This document shows, in pieces, positions 17,761-26,736 of a stretch of 64,000 nucleotides of DNA; position 1 is the first letter of the stretch, and each line of letters opens with the position of its first letter. This DNA comes from Streptomyces sp. V4I2. Lineage in GTDB: Bacteria > Actinomycetota > Actinomycetes > Streptomycetales > Streptomycetaceae. Both the position numbers and the translations under genes were made by a program. Under the pieces are notes generated by a model that did no database searches, was not told where the DNA came from, and saw only the letters and a program-made list of their open reading frames with translations. Location of the stretch: assembly GCF_030817655.1 (NCBI RefSeq), contig NZ_JAUSZM010000003.1, forward strand, positions 1,674,001-1,738,000, read 5' to 3'.

Positions 17761-17791
17761 CTATTGCAGTTTCGGCAAACCTGTTTGTCAA
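17761..17791 (-). promoter_or_regulatory. Probable promoter and operator of the XRE-cupin gene
   Basis: On the minus strand TTGACA (17791-17786) is followed about 18-19 bases later by GCAATA/CAATAG, and the ATG lies about 5 bases further on. An inverted repeat, TTGC-AGTTTCG-GCAA at 17764-17778, overlaps the -10 region and suggests autorepression. Confidence 0.4.
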
Positions 17792-17833
17792 TGCGGCAGT
17801 GGCCGCGCGACTGTCTCAGTGGAGGTGGTCACC

Positions 17834-18778
17834 GTGACCGAGAACAACATCGACACGTACGAAGTGGTCGTCGTCGGCGGCGGAGCGGCCGGGCTGTCCG
17901 CCGCGCTGGTCCTGGGCCGCGCCCGGCGCCGCACGCTGGTCGTCGACGCGGGCGAGCCGCGCAACGCTCCCGCCGCGCACATGCAGGGCTATCTGTCCCG
18001 GGACGGCATGTCCCCGGCCGAGTTCCTGGCGGTCGGCCGCGAGGAGATCGCGCGGTACGGCGTCGAGCTCGTCCGGGACCGGGTGGTGGACGTCAGGAAG
18101 GGCTTCGCCGTGGACCTGGCGGGCGGGCGCACCGTGCACGCCCGGCGCCTGGTGATCGCGACCGGCCTCAAGGACGAGCTCCCGCAGGTCGCGGGCCTCG
18201 CCGAGCGCTTCGGCCGGGACGTGCTGCACTGCCCGTACTGCCACGGCTGGGAGGTGCGCGACCGGGCGTTCGGCGTGCTCGCCACCACCCCGATGGGCGT
18301 GCACCAGGCGTTGATCGTGTCCCAGTGGTCGAAGGACGTGACCTTCTTCCTGCACACCGTCGCCGAGGAGGAACTGTCGGACGACGACCTTCGCAGGCTG
18401 GCCGCGGCCGGGGTCAAGGTGGTGCCCGGCGAGGTCTCCGAGCTGATCACGGAGGACGACCGGCTCACCGGCCTCCGGCTCGCGGACGGCACCACGCACG
18501 ACCGCGAGGTGCTGTTCGTGGCACCCCGGGCCGTCCCGCAGACGGATCTCCTCCGGCGCCTGGGCGCGGAGCTGCGCGAGACCCCGTTCGGCGCGTACCC
18601 CGTGGTCGACGAGACGGGTCTGACGACCGTGCCCGGGGTGTGGTCCGCGGGCAACGCCATGGGCTTCGCGGAGCAGGTCGTGAACGCGGCGGCCGGCGGC
18701 TACCGGGCGGCGGCCACGATCAACGGCGAACTGCTGATGACGGACCTGGATGCGGCCGTCGCGGCCGTCCGGGTGTAG
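17834..18778 (+). CDS. Thioredoxin reductase-like NAD(P)/FAD oxidoreductase
   Basis: The 314-residue flavoprotein has an N-terminal FAD motif (VVVVGGGAAGLSAALVLGRA near 11-30), a redox-active CPYC motif (HCPYCHGWE near 135) and a C-terminal FAD segment (GVWSAGNAMGFAEQVVNAAA). It resembles thioredoxin reductase but belongs to the short, TrxR-like group without a thioredoxin gene nearby. The electron acceptor is unknown. GTG at 17834 follows GGAGG at 17821. The divergent XRE-cupin gene likely represses it. Confidence 0.88.
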   Translation: MTENNIDTYEVVVVGGGAAGLSAALVLGRARRRTLVVDAGEPRNAPAAHMQGYLSRDGMSPAEFLAVGREEIARYGVELVRDRVVDVRKGFAVDLAGGRTVHARRLVIATGLKDELPQVAGLAERFGRDVLHCPYCHGWEVRDRAFGVLATTPMGVHQALIVSQWSKDVTFFLHTVAEEELSDDDLRRLAAAGVKVVPGEVSELITEDDRLTGLRLADGTTHDREVLFVAPRAVPQTDLLRRLGAELRETPFGAYPVVDETGLTTVPGVWSAGNAMGFAEQVVNAAAGGYRAAATINGELLMTDLDAAVAAVRV

Positions 18779-18807
18779 AGCGTCCGCCTCCGGTGCACCA
18801 TGGCTGC

Positions 18808-20346
18808 ATGCTGCTCACCCGGCTGGCCCAGGTGTCCCAGGAGGTCGCCGCGACCTCGGCGCGCTCCCGGAAGATCGCGCTTCTCGCCGAACTCTTCCGG
18901 GACGCCGAGGCCGCGGACGTGCCGATCGTCATCCCCTATCTGGCGGGCCGCCTGCCGCAGGGCCGGCTCGGCGTCGGCTGGAAGACGCTGAGCCGGCCGG
19001 TCGCCCCGGCCGCCGAGCCGACCCTGACGGTGCGCGAGGTGGACGCCCTGCTCGGCGCGCTCGGCAAGGTCTCGGGCGCCGGCTCGCAGGCCGAACGGAC
19101 CCGGCTGGTCGGCGAGCTGATGGGCGCGGCCACGGCGGACGAGCAGCGGTTCCTGCTCGGGCTGATCAGCGGGGAGGTGCGGCAGGGCGCGCTGGACGCG
19201 GTCGCGATCGAGGGCCTCGCCCAGGCGACGCAGGCACCGTCGGCGGACGTACGACGAGCCGTCATGCTCGCGGGCTCGCTCCAGACGGTGGCCGAGGCCC
19301 TGCTCGCGGAGGGCCCGGACGCCCTGGACCGCTTCCGGCTGACCGTCGGCCGCCCGGTCCTGCCGATGCTGGCGCACAGCGCCTCCTCGGTGGCCGAGGC
19401 GGTCGAGAAGCTCGGCGCCTGCGCGGTCGAGGAGAAGCTGGACGGCATCCGCGTCCAGGTCCACCGGAACGGCGACACGGTACGGCTGTACACCCGCACC
19501 CTCGACGACATCACCGACCGCCTGCCCGAACTGACCTCGGCCGCCCTGGAGTTGAGGGGCGAGCGCTTCATCCTGGACGGCGAGGTCATCGCCTTCGACG
19601 CGGACGGCCGCCCCCGCTCCTTCCAGGAGACCGCGGGCCGCGTCGGCTCCCGCGTGGACGTGACGACGGCGGCCGAGGCCGTCCCCGTCTCCCCCGTCTT
19701 CTTCGACGCCCTGTCCGTCGACGACCGCGACCTGCTCGACCTGCCGTTCGCCGAACGGCACGCGGAACTGTCCCGGCTGGTGCCCGAGCCGATGCGGGTG
19801 CGGCGCACCCTGGTGTCGGGGCCCGAGGACGTGCACACGGCCGAGGAGTTCCTCGCCGGGACCCTGGAGCGCGGCCACGAGGGCGTCGTCGTCAAGTCCC
19901 TCGACGCCCCCTACAGCGCGGGCCGGCGCGGCGCGTCCTGGCTGAAGGTCAAGCCCGTCCACACCCTCGACCTGGTGGTCCTGGCCGCCGAGTGGGGCCA
20001 CGGCCGCCGCACCGGCAAGCTCTCCAACCTCCACCTCGGCGCCCGCACCGCGGACGGCTCCTTCGCGATGCTCGGCAAGACCTTCAAGGGCATGACCGAC
20101 GCGATGCTGACCTGGCAGACCGAGCGGTTCCAGGAGCTGGCCGTGGACACCAACGGCTATGTGGTGACCGTACGCCCGGAACTCGTCGTGGAGATCGCCT
20201 ACGACGGTCTGCAGAAGTCCACCCGCTACCCGGCCGGCGTCACCCTCCGCTTCGCCCGCGTGGTCCGCTACCGCGAGGACAAGCGTCCGGAGGAGGCGGA
20301 CACCGTGGAGACACTGCTCGCGGCGCATCCGGAGGTACGGCCGTGA
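18808..20346 (+). CDS. ATP-dependent DNA ligase
   Basis: The 512-residue ligase has an N-terminal DNA-binding domain, an adenylation domain with the nucleophile K210 in EEKLDGIRVQ, then DGEVIAFD and GVVVKSLDAPYSAGRR, and a C-terminal OB domain with the SWLKVKP motif. It seals nicks using ATP and would be an accessory to the NAD-dependent replicative ligase, probably in repair. It begins 29 bases after the flavin reductase stop, although the ATG at 18808 lacks a good ribosome site. It overlaps the Nudix gene by 4 bases. Confidence 0.93.
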   Translation: MLLTRLAQVSQEVAATSARSRKIALLAELFRDAEAADVPIVIPYLAGRLPQGRLGVGWKTLSRPVAPAAEPTLTVREVDALLGALGKVSGAGSQAERTRLVGELMGAATADEQRFLLGLISGEVRQGALDAVAIEGLAQATQAPSADVRRAVMLAGSLQTVAEALLAEGPDALDRFRLTVGRPVLPMLAHSASSVAEAVEKLGACAVEEKLDGIRVQVHRNGDTVRLYTRTLDDITDRLPELTSAALELRGERFILDGEVIAFDADGRPRSFQETAGRVGSRVDVTTAAEAVPVSPVFFDALSVDDRDLLDLPFAERHAELSRLVPEPMRVRRTLVSGPEDVHTAEEFLAGTLERGHEGVVVKSLDAPYSAGRRGASWLKVKPVHTLDLVVLAAEWGHGRRTGKLSNLHLGARTADGSFAMLGKTFKGMTDAMLTWQTERFQELAVDTNGYVVTVRPELVVEIAYDGLQKSTRYPAGVTLRFARVVRYREDKRPEEADTVETLLAAHPEVRP

Positions 20347-20801
20347 AGCACAGCGCGGGCATGCTGCTGTTCCGCCGCACCGGCCACGGCCCCGAGGTGC
20401 TGCTCGGCCATATGGGCGGTCCGTTCTTCGCGCGGCGCGACGCGGGGGCGTGGACCGTGCCGAAGGGCGAGTACGACCCCGACGAGCCCGCCTGGGACGC
20501 CGCCCGCCGTGAGTTCCAGGAGGAGCTGGGGCTGCCCCCGCCCGACGGCGAGGCCGTACCGCTCGGCGAAATCCGGCAGACGGGCGGCAAGGTCGTCACG
20601 GCCTGGGCGGTCGAGGCCGACCTCGATCCGGCGACCGTCACCCCGGGCACCTTCCGGATGGAGTGGCCGGCGAAGTCCGGGCAGATCCAGGAGTTCCCCG
20701 AGATCGACCGCGTGGAGTGGTTCGACCTGGACCGCGCGCGGTCCGTGATCGTCAAGGCACAGGCCGCGTTTCTGGACCGGCTGGCGGAGCACTCGCCCTG
20801 A
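20343..20801 (+). CDS. Nudix hydrolase
   Basis: The 152-residue protein has a complete Nudix box, G-EYDPD-E then REFQEELG, near residues 42-62. It starts with the family-typical SAGMLLFRR segment. GTG at 20343 overlaps the ligase stop (GTGA), so the two are coupled. Pairing a ligase with a Nudix enzyme suggests clean-up of adenylylated or oxidised nucleotides during repair, which is inference. The exact substrate cannot be predicted. Confidence 0.88.
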   Translation: MKHSAGMLLFRRTGHGPEVLLGHMGGPFFARRDAGAWTVPKGEYDPDEPAWDAARREFQEELGLPPPDGEAVPLGEIRQTGGKVVTAWAVEADLDPATVTPGTFRMEWPAKSGQIQEFPEIDRVEWFDLDRARSVIVKAQAAFLDRLAEHSP

Positions 20802-20876
20802 GCAGATGCGTACGCGTTGCGGTCCCCACCGCCGCGCGGGAAGGTCGAAGCACAGTCCGCTCCGAGGAGGTCCGTC

Positions 20877-22262
20877 ATGCCCATCGCAACGGTGAACCCG
20901 GCGAACGGCGAGACGCTCAAGACGTACGAGGCCATGGGCGAGGAGGAGATCGAGCGCAGGCTCCAGCTCGCGCAGGCCACTTTCCGCACCTACCGGACGA
21001 CGTCGTTCGCCGAGCGCGCCCGTCTCCTGCACCGGGCCGCCGACCTCGTCGACGAGGACCAGCGGGACATCGGCCGCGTGATGACCACCGAGATGGGCAA
21101 GCCGGTCAAGCAGGCCCGCGCGGAGGCCGCGAAGTGTGCGAAAGCGATGCACTGGTACGCCGACCACGCCGAGGAACTGCTCGCCGACGAGGAGCCCGCC
21201 GCCTCCGACGTCAAGGACTCCGGCGCCTCCCGTGCCCTGGTCCGCTACCGGCCGCTGGGCCCGGTGCTCGCGGTGATGCCGTGGAACTTCCCGCTGTGGC
21301 AGGTGGTCCGTTTCGCGGCCCCGGCCCTGATGGCGGGCAACGTGGGCCTGCTCAAGCACGCCTCCAACGTCCCGCAGACCGCCCTCTACCTCGAAGACCT
21401 GTTCCACCGCGCGGGCTTCACCGAGGGCACCTTCCAGACCCTGCTCGTCGGCTCCGCCGCGGTCGACGAGATCCTGCGCGACGAACGCGTCAAGGCCGCC
21501 ACCCTCACCGGCAGCGAGCCCGCGGGCCGCGCGGTGGCCTCCACCTCCGGCGAGATGGTCAAGAAGACGGTGCTGGAGCTGGGCGGCAGCGACCCGTACG
21601 TCGTGATGCCGTCCGCGGACATCGACCGCGCCGCCCAGGTCGCGGTGACCGCGCGCGTGCAGAACAACGGACAGTCGTGCATCGCCGCGAAGCGGTTCAT
21701 CGTGCACACGGACGTGTACGACGCGTTCGCCGAGCGGTTCGTCGAGGGCATGAAGGCGCTGAAGATCGGCGACCCCCTGGAGGACGAGACGGAGGTCGGA
21801 CCGCTCGCGAGCGAACAGGGGCGGGCCGACCTGGAGGAGCTGGTCGACGACGCGAAGCGCAGCGGCGCCAGTGTGCTGTGCGGCGGGGAGCGGCCCGAGG
21901 GGCCCGGCTGGTACTACCCGCCGACCGTCCTCGCCGGCATCGACCGCGAGATGCGCATCCACCGCGAGGAGGCGTTCGGGCCGGTCGCCACGCTGTACCG
22001 GGCCGCCGACCTGGACGAGGCCGTGCTGATCGCCAACGACTCGCCCTTCGGCCTGAGTTCCAATGTGTGGACCCGGGACGAGAACGAGGTCGACCGTTTC
22101 GTACGGGACCTGGAGGCGGGCGGCGTGTACGTCAACGGGATGACGGCGTCCCATCCGGCGTTCCCGTTCGGCGGGGTGAAGCGGTCCGGCTACGGGCGTG
22201 AGCTGTCCGGGCACGGAATCCGGGAGTTCTGCAACATCACGACCGTATGGCACGGAGCGTGA
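20877..22262 (+). CDS. gabD: NADP-dependent succinate-semialdehyde dehydrogenase
   Basis: This 461-residue aldehyde dehydrogenase has the substrate tunnel segment VMPWNFPLWQVVRFA near 137-151, LELGGSDPYVVM (catalytic-base Glu) near 236-247, and the nucleophile Cys in NNGQSCIAAKRF. Full-length similarity and lack of fusion fit GabD/Sad-type enzymes that convert succinate semialdehyde to succinate. ATG at 20877 follows GAGGAGG at 20864-20870. It is not in an obvious GABA operon here, so the physiological substrate may be another semialdehyde. Confidence 0.88.
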   Translation: MPIATVNPANGETLKTYEAMGEEEIERRLQLAQATFRTYRTTSFAERARLLHRAADLVDEDQRDIGRVMTTEMGKPVKQARAEAAKCAKAMHWYADHAEELLADEEPAASDVKDSGASRALVRYRPLGPVLAVMPWNFPLWQVVRFAAPALMAGNVGLLKHASNVPQTALYLEDLFHRAGFTEGTFQTLLVGSAAVDEILRDERVKAATLTGSEPAGRAVASTSGEMVKKTVLELGGSDPYVVMPSADIDRAAQVAVTARVQNNGQSCIAAKRFIVHTDVYDAFAERFVEGMKALKIGDPLEDETEVGPLASEQGRADLEELVDDAKRSGASVLCGGERPEGPGWYYPPTVLAGIDREMRIHREEAFGPVATLYRAADLDEAVLIANDSPFGLSSNVWTRDENEVDRFVRDLEAGGVYVNGMTASHPAFPFGGVKRSGYGRELSGHGIREFCNITTVWHGA

Positions 22263-22287
22263 GGCTTCCGCGGCTACGATCCCCTTT

Positions 22288-22524
22288 GTGAACCGCGAAG
22301 TGACTCTGCCTCTGATCGTCGACGACCGCGGGACCTTGCAGGTGGCTGCCGCCGATGTCAGCAAGTTGTTGCGGACCGTGGGCGGCCGGTGGCTGCACCT
22401 TGTCGAGGCCGGGGAGGACGGGCTCGACGAGGACACGGTGGCGGCGTTGACCATCGAGCTGGCCAAGCTGGCCGATCGTATCGATGTGGCGTGCATCGCT
22501 CACAGCAGCGGGCAGACCGGATAG
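22288..22524 (+). CDS. Small conserved protein (DUF6213-like)
   Basis: The 78-residue acidic cytoplasmic protein (NREVTLPLIVDDRGTLQVAA at the start, RIDVACIAH near the end) is conserved among Streptomyces as I remember it. It has no recognised catalytic motif. GTG at 22288 is chosen from family memory; no strong ribosome site precedes it, and it may be leaderless. It sits between the aldehyde dehydrogenase and P450 genes, with 135 bases before the latter. Confidence 0.65.
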   Translation: MNREVTLPLIVDDRGTLQVAAADVSKLLRTVGGRWLHLVEAGEDGLDEDTVAALTIELAKLADRIDVACIAHSSGQTG

Positions 22525-22659
22525 CGGTCGCCTCCCGCGGCGCCTCGGATTCCCCGTACGCAGTAGTCCCGCGCGAGATCGTCGCCCCGCCGGGTGATCG
22601 TGGACTGGACCACCCTCGGAGGCTCCGGCGGAGCGCAACGTGACGGCTGTGAGTACGGC

Positions 22660-23874
22660 ATGACGGAAGAGACCATCACCGAGATCCTGCCCCCGATCCG
22701 GCACTGGCCCGCGCTCGTCCTGAACGGGGTCGACTTCGACCCGGTCCTGACCGAGCTGATGAGCGAGGGCCCGGTCACCCGCATCCAGCTCCCCAACGGC
22801 GAGGGCTGGGCCTGGCTGGTCACCCGGTACGAGGACGTCCGCATGGTGACCGAAGACCCGCGGTTCAGCCGCGAGGCCGTCATGGACCGGGAGGTCACCC
22901 GCCTCGCCCCGCACTTCGCCCCGGCCCGTGGCGCGGTCGGCTTCCTGGACCCGCCGGACCACACCCGGCTGCGCCGCTCGGTCGCCGCCGCCTTCACCGC
23001 GAAGGGCGGGGAGCGGATCCGCGAGACGTCCCGCCGGATGCTGGACGAACTGGTCGACGAACTGCTCCAGGACGGCCCGCCGGCCGACCTCACGGCGACC
23101 GTTCTCACCCCCTTCCCCGTCGCCGTGATCTGCGAGTTGACGGGCGTCCCGGCGGCCGACCGGCACGGCATGCACGCCTGGAGCCGGCTGATCCTGTCCT
23201 CCTCGGACGGCACCCAGGTCAGCGAGAGGGCCAGGCACGAGATGGGCGCCTACTTCGCCGATCTCATCGGCCTCAGGGAAGGCAGCACCGGCGAGGACGT
23301 CAGCTCACTGCTGGGCGCCGCGGTGGGCCGTGGCGAGGTCACGCTGGAGGAGGCGGCCGGACTCGCTGTGCTGCTCCAGATCGGCGGCGAGGCGGTCACC
23401 GACAACAGCGGCCAGATGCTCTACCTTCTGCTGACCCGCCCGGGCCTGGCCGAACGGCTGCGCGCCGAGCCGGAGCTCCGCCCGCAGGCCGTCGAAGAGC
23501 TGCTGCGCTACATCCCGCACCGCAACGCGGTCGGGCTGTCCCGGATCGCCGTGGAGGACGTGGGGATCAGGGGCGTACGGATCCGGGCGGGCGACGCGAT
23601 CTATGTGTCGTACCTCTCCGCGAACCGTGATCCGGACGTCTTCCCCCACCCGGAGACGATCGACTTCTCCCGCAGCCCGAACCCGCACCTGTCCTTCGGC
23701 TCCGGCCCGCACCACTGCCCCGGCGCCATGCTCGCCCGGCTGGCGTCCGAGCTGCTGGTCGACGCGCTGCTGGACCGCGTGCCGGGGTTGCGGCTCGCCG
23801 TGCCGCCGAAGGAAGTCCCCTTCAAGAAGGGGACGTTGATCCGCGGGCCCGAAGCCCTCCCCGTCACCTGGTGA
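22660..23874 (+). CDS. Cytochrome P450, CYP158A2-like (biflaviolin synthase family)
   Basis: The 404-residue P450 matches, as I remember it, the S. coelicolor CYP158A2 sequence in length and in key residues: haem ligand C353 (FGSGPHHCPG), ExxR at EELLRYIPHRN, and I-helix G242-G-E-A245-V-T. Ala245 replaces the usual Thr, a known feature of CYP158A2, which couples flaviolin to red-brown pigments. In S. coelicolor the gene follows rppA, the type III PKS that makes the flaviolin precursor. No rppA is present here. The protein is cytosolic and needs a ferredoxin partner that is not encoded nearby. It starts at ATG 22660. Confidence 0.88.
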   Translation: MTEETITEILPPIRHWPALVLNGVDFDPVLTELMSEGPVTRIQLPNGEGWAWLVTRYEDVRMVTEDPRFSREAVMDREVTRLAPHFAPARGAVGFLDPPDHTRLRRSVAAAFTAKGGERIRETSRRMLDELVDELLQDGPPADLTATVLTPFPVAVICELTGVPAADRHGMHAWSRLILSSSDGTQVSERARHEMGAYFADLIGLREGSTGEDVSSLLGAAVGRGEVTLEEAAGLAVLLQIGGEAVTDNSGQMLYLLLTRPGLAERLRAEPELRPQAVEELLRYIPHRNAVGLSRIAVEDVGIRGVRIRAGDAIYVSYLSANRDPDVFPHPETIDFSRSPNPHLSFGSGPHHCPGAMLARLASELLVDALLDRVPGLRLAVPPKEVPFKKGTLIRGPEALPVTW

Positions 23875-23888
23875 GCCGGTCAACTCAA

Positions 23889-23903
23889 GGGCGCACAGCG
23901 CCC
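23889..23903. terminator. Short convergent hairpin
   Basis: GGGCGC-ACA-GCGCCC lies between the convergent P450 and acyl-CoA dehydrogenase genes, 14 bases past the P450 stop. It is a plausible bidirectional terminator, although short and without a U-run. Confidence 0.5.
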
Positions 23904-23911
23904 CTACGGCG

Positions 23912-25138
23912 CTACCGAATCGGCATCCCCGACAAGGTGCGGGCGATCACCAGGCGCTGGATCTCGCTGGTGCCTTCGAAAATGGTGTAGATCGCTGCGT
24001 CCCTGTGCATCCGCTCCACGGGGTACTCCCGCGTGTAGCCGTTCCCGCCCAGGATCTGCACGGCCTGCGCCGTCACCGTCTTCGCCGTCTCGCTCGCGAA
24101 CAGCTTCGACATCGACCCCTCGGCCGCCGTGAACTGCTTGCCGTTGACCGCCATCCAGGACGCCCGCCAGACCAGCAGCCGCGCCGCGTCGATGGACGTC
24201 CGCATGTCGGCGAGCTGGAACGCCACACCCTGGTTGTCGATGATCGGACGCCCGAACTGCTCACGGGTCTTGGCGTAGTCGAGGGCCACCTCGTACGCCG
24301 CACGCGCCGTACCGACGGCCATCGCACCGACGGCCGGTCGGGAAGCCTCGAACGTGGCCATCGCCGCGTTCTTCACCCGCTCCCCGCCCGCCTTGGCCCG
24401 CTCACGGGCGCGGGCCAGCCGCTCGTCCAGCTTGGCCTTGCCGCCGAGGAGGCAGGAGCCGGGCACCCGGACGTTCTCCAGGACGACCTCGGCGGTGTGC
24501 GAGGCGCGGATGCCGTGCTTCTTGAACTTCTGGCCCTGGGAGAGACCGGGGGTGTCCGGCGGGACGATGAAGGAGGCGTGCCCCTTGGAGCCGAGCTCCG
24601 GGTCCACGACGGCGACGACCACGTGGACGTTGGCGATGCCGCCGTTGGTCGCCCAGGTCTTCGTGCCGTTGATCACCCACTCGTCCTTGGCCTCGTCGTA
24701 CACCGCACGGGTACGCATCGAGGCGACGTCGGAGCCGGCGTCGGGCTCTGAGGAGCAGAACGCGGCGACCTTGACATCGTTGGCATCGCCGTACATCTGG
24801 GGGATCCAGGTGCCGATCTGTTCCTCGGTGCCGTTGGCGAGGACACCGACGGCGGCGAGACCGGTGCCGACGATGGAGAGGGCGATGCCCGCGTCGCCCC
24901 AGAACAGCTCCTCCATGGCCATCGGGATGCCGAGGCCGGTGGGGTCGAAGTACTGCTGGGCGTAGAAGTCGAGGGAGTAGATTCCCACCTTGGCGGCCTC
25001 CTGGATGACCGGCCAGGGAGTCTCCTCACGCTCGTCCCATTCGGCGGCCGCGGGCCGGATGACGTCGGCGGAAAAGCCGTGCAGCCAGTCCCGGACCTCC
25101 TTCTGTTCGTCGTTGAGCTCCATGGTGAACTCGGCCAT
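23912..25138 (-). CDS. Acyl-CoA dehydrogenase
   Basis: This 408-residue full-length acyl-CoA dehydrogenase has the [17 protein letters not shown] loop near 120-136, the [20 protein letters not shown] segment, and catalytic Glu in [13 protein letters not shown] near the C-terminus. It catalyses the first step of beta-oxidation or of branched-chain amino acid breakdown. ATG at 25138 follows GGAGGGG. It is divergent from a TetR regulator, and the gap contains inverted repeats, so repression by that protein is likely. Confidence 0.92.
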   Translation of the reverse strand: MAEFTMELNDEQKEVRDWLHGFSADVIRPAAAEWDEREETPWPVIQEAAKVGIYSLDFYAQQYFDPTGLGIPMAMEELFWGDAGIALSIVGTGLAAVGVLANGTEEQIGTWIPQMYGDANDVKVAAFCSSEPDAGSDVASMRTRAVYDEAKDEWVINGTKTWATNGGIANVHVVVAVVDPELGSKGHASFIVPPDTPGLSQGQKFKKHGIRASHTAEVVLENVRVPGSCLLGGKAKLDERLARARERAKAGGERVKNAAMATFEASRPAVGAMAVGTARAAYEVALDYAKTREQFGRPIIDNQGVAFQLADMRTSIDAARLLVWRASWMAVNGKQFTAAEGSMSKLFASETAKTVTAQAVQILGGNGYTREYPVERMHRDAAIYTIFEGTSEIQRLVIARTLSGMPIR

Positions 25139-25165
25139 GTCCCCTCCAGCGGCGACGCACGTACG

Positions 25166-25182
25166 TGTTACTAACGGTAACA
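25166..25182. promoter_or_regulatory. TetR-type operator candidate
   Basis: TGTTAC-TAACG-GTAACA is a perfect inverted repeat with 6-bp arms in the gap between the dehydrogenase and the TetR gene. Related half-sites (CTGTTACCC near 25188 and GTTACCTAA near 25280) recur in the same gap, suggesting several binding sites for the divergent regulator. Confidence 0.6.
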
Positions 25183-25311
25183 CGAGTCTGTTACCCGCGG
25201 GTAGGAAAAGTCAACTCCTGGTGCCTGCTCGGCAGCCCGTTCGATGTACAAGGCATTCTGAGTGTTAGTTTGCGCAGGCGTTACCTAATCAGCACGGGGT
25301 GGGGAGAGCAC

Positions 25312-25956
25312 ATGGACACCACGCAGCGGACCGATCAGCAACGGTCCGCCGACCGTCGCCGGCGTGAGCTGCTGGAGGCCGCGGACAGAGTGGTGCTGCG
25401 CGACGGTCCGCATGCCTCCATGAACGCCATCGCCGCGGAGGCCGGCATCACGAAGCCGATCCTTTATCGCCACTTCGGCGACAAGGGCGGGCTTTACGCA
25501 GCCTTGGCCAAGCGGCACACGGACGCGCTGCTCGATTCGCTGCGTGCCGCGCTGGACGCGCCGGCGGACCGGCGGGAGCGGGTCGAGGCGACGCTGGACA
25601 CGTATCTGGCGGCGATCGAGGCGCGGCCTCAGGTGTACCGCTTCCTGATGCATCCGGCGGACGGGGGGCAGGTCGGCGATCCCGGGTTCGACGTCGGCAA
25701 GCACAGCGTGCCGTTGCTCCGCAGGATGGGCGAGGAGTTGGCGCAGGTCATCGAGGATCGGGTGGATCTCGGGCCCGGGGGGCAGCAGTTGGCTCGGGTG
25801 TGGGGGCACGGGATCGTCGGGATGATGCATGCGGCCGGGGACTGGTGGCTTGGGGAACGGCCTTGTTCTCGGGCGGAGTTGGTGCGGAGTCTGGCGGATC
25901 TGTTGTGGGGGCGTCTTGCTGCTGCGGGGGACAAGGTCGGCGGTCCGGGGTTCTGA
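25312..25956 (+). CDS. TetR-family transcriptional regulator
   Basis: This 214-residue regulator has a TetR N-terminal helix-turn-helix (residues about 18-65, AAEAGITKPILYRHFGDKGG) and a variable C-terminal ligand domain. It is encoded divergently from an acyl-CoA dehydrogenase and probably represses it, with an acyl-CoA as inducer (inference). ATG at 25312 follows a GGGGAGAG ribosome site. Codon use drifts towards G-rich codons at the 3' end, just before a dispersed repeat. Confidence 0.9.
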   Translation: MDTTQRTDQQRSADRRRRELLEAADRVVLRDGPHASMNAIAAEAGITKPILYRHFGDKGGLYAALAKRHTDALLDSLRAALDAPADRRERVEATLDTYLAAIEARPQVYRFLMHPADGGQVGDPGFDVGKHSVPLLRRMGEELAQVIEDRVDLGPGGQQLARVWGHGIVGMMHAAGDWWLGERPCSRAELVRSLADLLWGRLAAAGDKVGGPGF

Positions 25957-25974
25957 CGGTTGCGTTTGTCTGCG

Positions 25975-26040
25975 GGTCTGTGGGGGCTGGTCGCGCCCAC
26001 GCGGCGGAGCCGCACATTGATACAGCCCCGAGCCCCTGGA
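25975..26040. repeat. Dispersed Streptomyces intergenic repeat
   Basis: A run including GGGGGCTGGTCGCGCCCACG, then GCGGCGGAGCCGC and ending CCCCGAGCCCCTGG, matches a sequence I recognise from many Streptomyces intergenic regions. It contains GCGGC/GCCGC and GGGGCT/AGCCCC complementary arms. It lies between the TetR gene and the convergent deformylase gene and may serve as a terminator. Confidence 0.6.
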
Positions 26041-26050
26041 GGTACGTCCA

Positions 26051-26590
26051 TCACCGGTGCCATGAAGCTCGGGCTGCCTGTCGCATCAAACGGCGGTGAC
26101 GCCAGCCGCTCAGTCTGTCCGCGTAGATGCGGCCCTCCACGTGGTCGTACTCGTGCTGCAGGCATCTCGCGAAGAAGCCCGTGCCGTGGATCGTCACCGG
26201 CTCTCCCGTTGCCGTGAAGCCCTCGACCACCGCGTGGTCGTAGCGCTCCGTTCCCGCCTCCAGGCCCGGCAGGGACAGGCAGCCTTCCGGGCCACGGAGC
26301 ACGATGCCGTCCGTTTCGACGAGTCTCGGGTTCACCACGTGGCCCACGTGGCGCACCTCTTCGTCGTCCGGGCAGTCGTAGACGAAGACCCGTAGCGGCG
26401 CCCCGATCTGGTTCGCGGCCAGGCCGACGCCCTGGGCGGCGTACATGGTCGCGAACAAGTCCTCCACGAGGACCGCCAGTTCGGGGCCGAAGTCGGTGAC
26501 CTCCTCGCAGGGGGCGTGCAGAGGGTGGTCGCCGAGCAGCGTGAGGGGCCGGACGCGCCCGTGGGCGCCCGGGATCGGGCCGTGTCGCAT
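26051..26590 (-). CDS. def: Peptide deformylase
   Basis: This 179-residue metallohydrolase removes the formyl group from nascent protein N-termini. All three motifs are present: GVGLAANQIG near 56-65, EGCLSLPG near 102-109 (metal Cys) and QHEYDHVEG near 146-154 (metal His residues and catalytic Glu). It is a stand-alone second deformylase, not next to fmt. Streptomyces often carries several def genes. ATG at 26590 is divergent from murT. Confidence 0.93.
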   Translation of the reverse strand: MRHGPIPGAHGRVRPLTLLGDHPLHAPCEEVTDFGPELAVLVEDLFATMYAAQGVGLAANQIGAPLRVFVYDCPDDEEVRHVGHVVNPRLVETDGIVLRGPEGCLSLPGLEAGTERYDHAVVEGFTATGEPVTIHGTGFFARCLQHEYDHVEGRIYADRLSGWRHRRLMRQAARASWHR

Positions 26591-26736
26591 GGCGGCAAGG
26601 GTACGGTCCTCCCTGTCACGCGAAGGTCGCGCGGGCGCCGCGATTCGGGAGTGCGAATGGATCTCGATAGGCTGAGGTCCACACCACGTGGCCGGAGGCT
26701 GAGGCGCGGCGCGTACGCAAGGAGGATCGAGGACTG

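Noticed and set aside
17764..18807. In-frame extension of the DNA ligase reading frame upstream to 17764
   Set aside because: The upstream part is a shifted reading of the flavin reductase gene. Ligase similarity begins at 18808.
22525..22659. A remnant of rppA upstream of the CYP158A-like gene
   Set aside because: The 135 bases are too short, and no type III PKS motif is readable in any frame.
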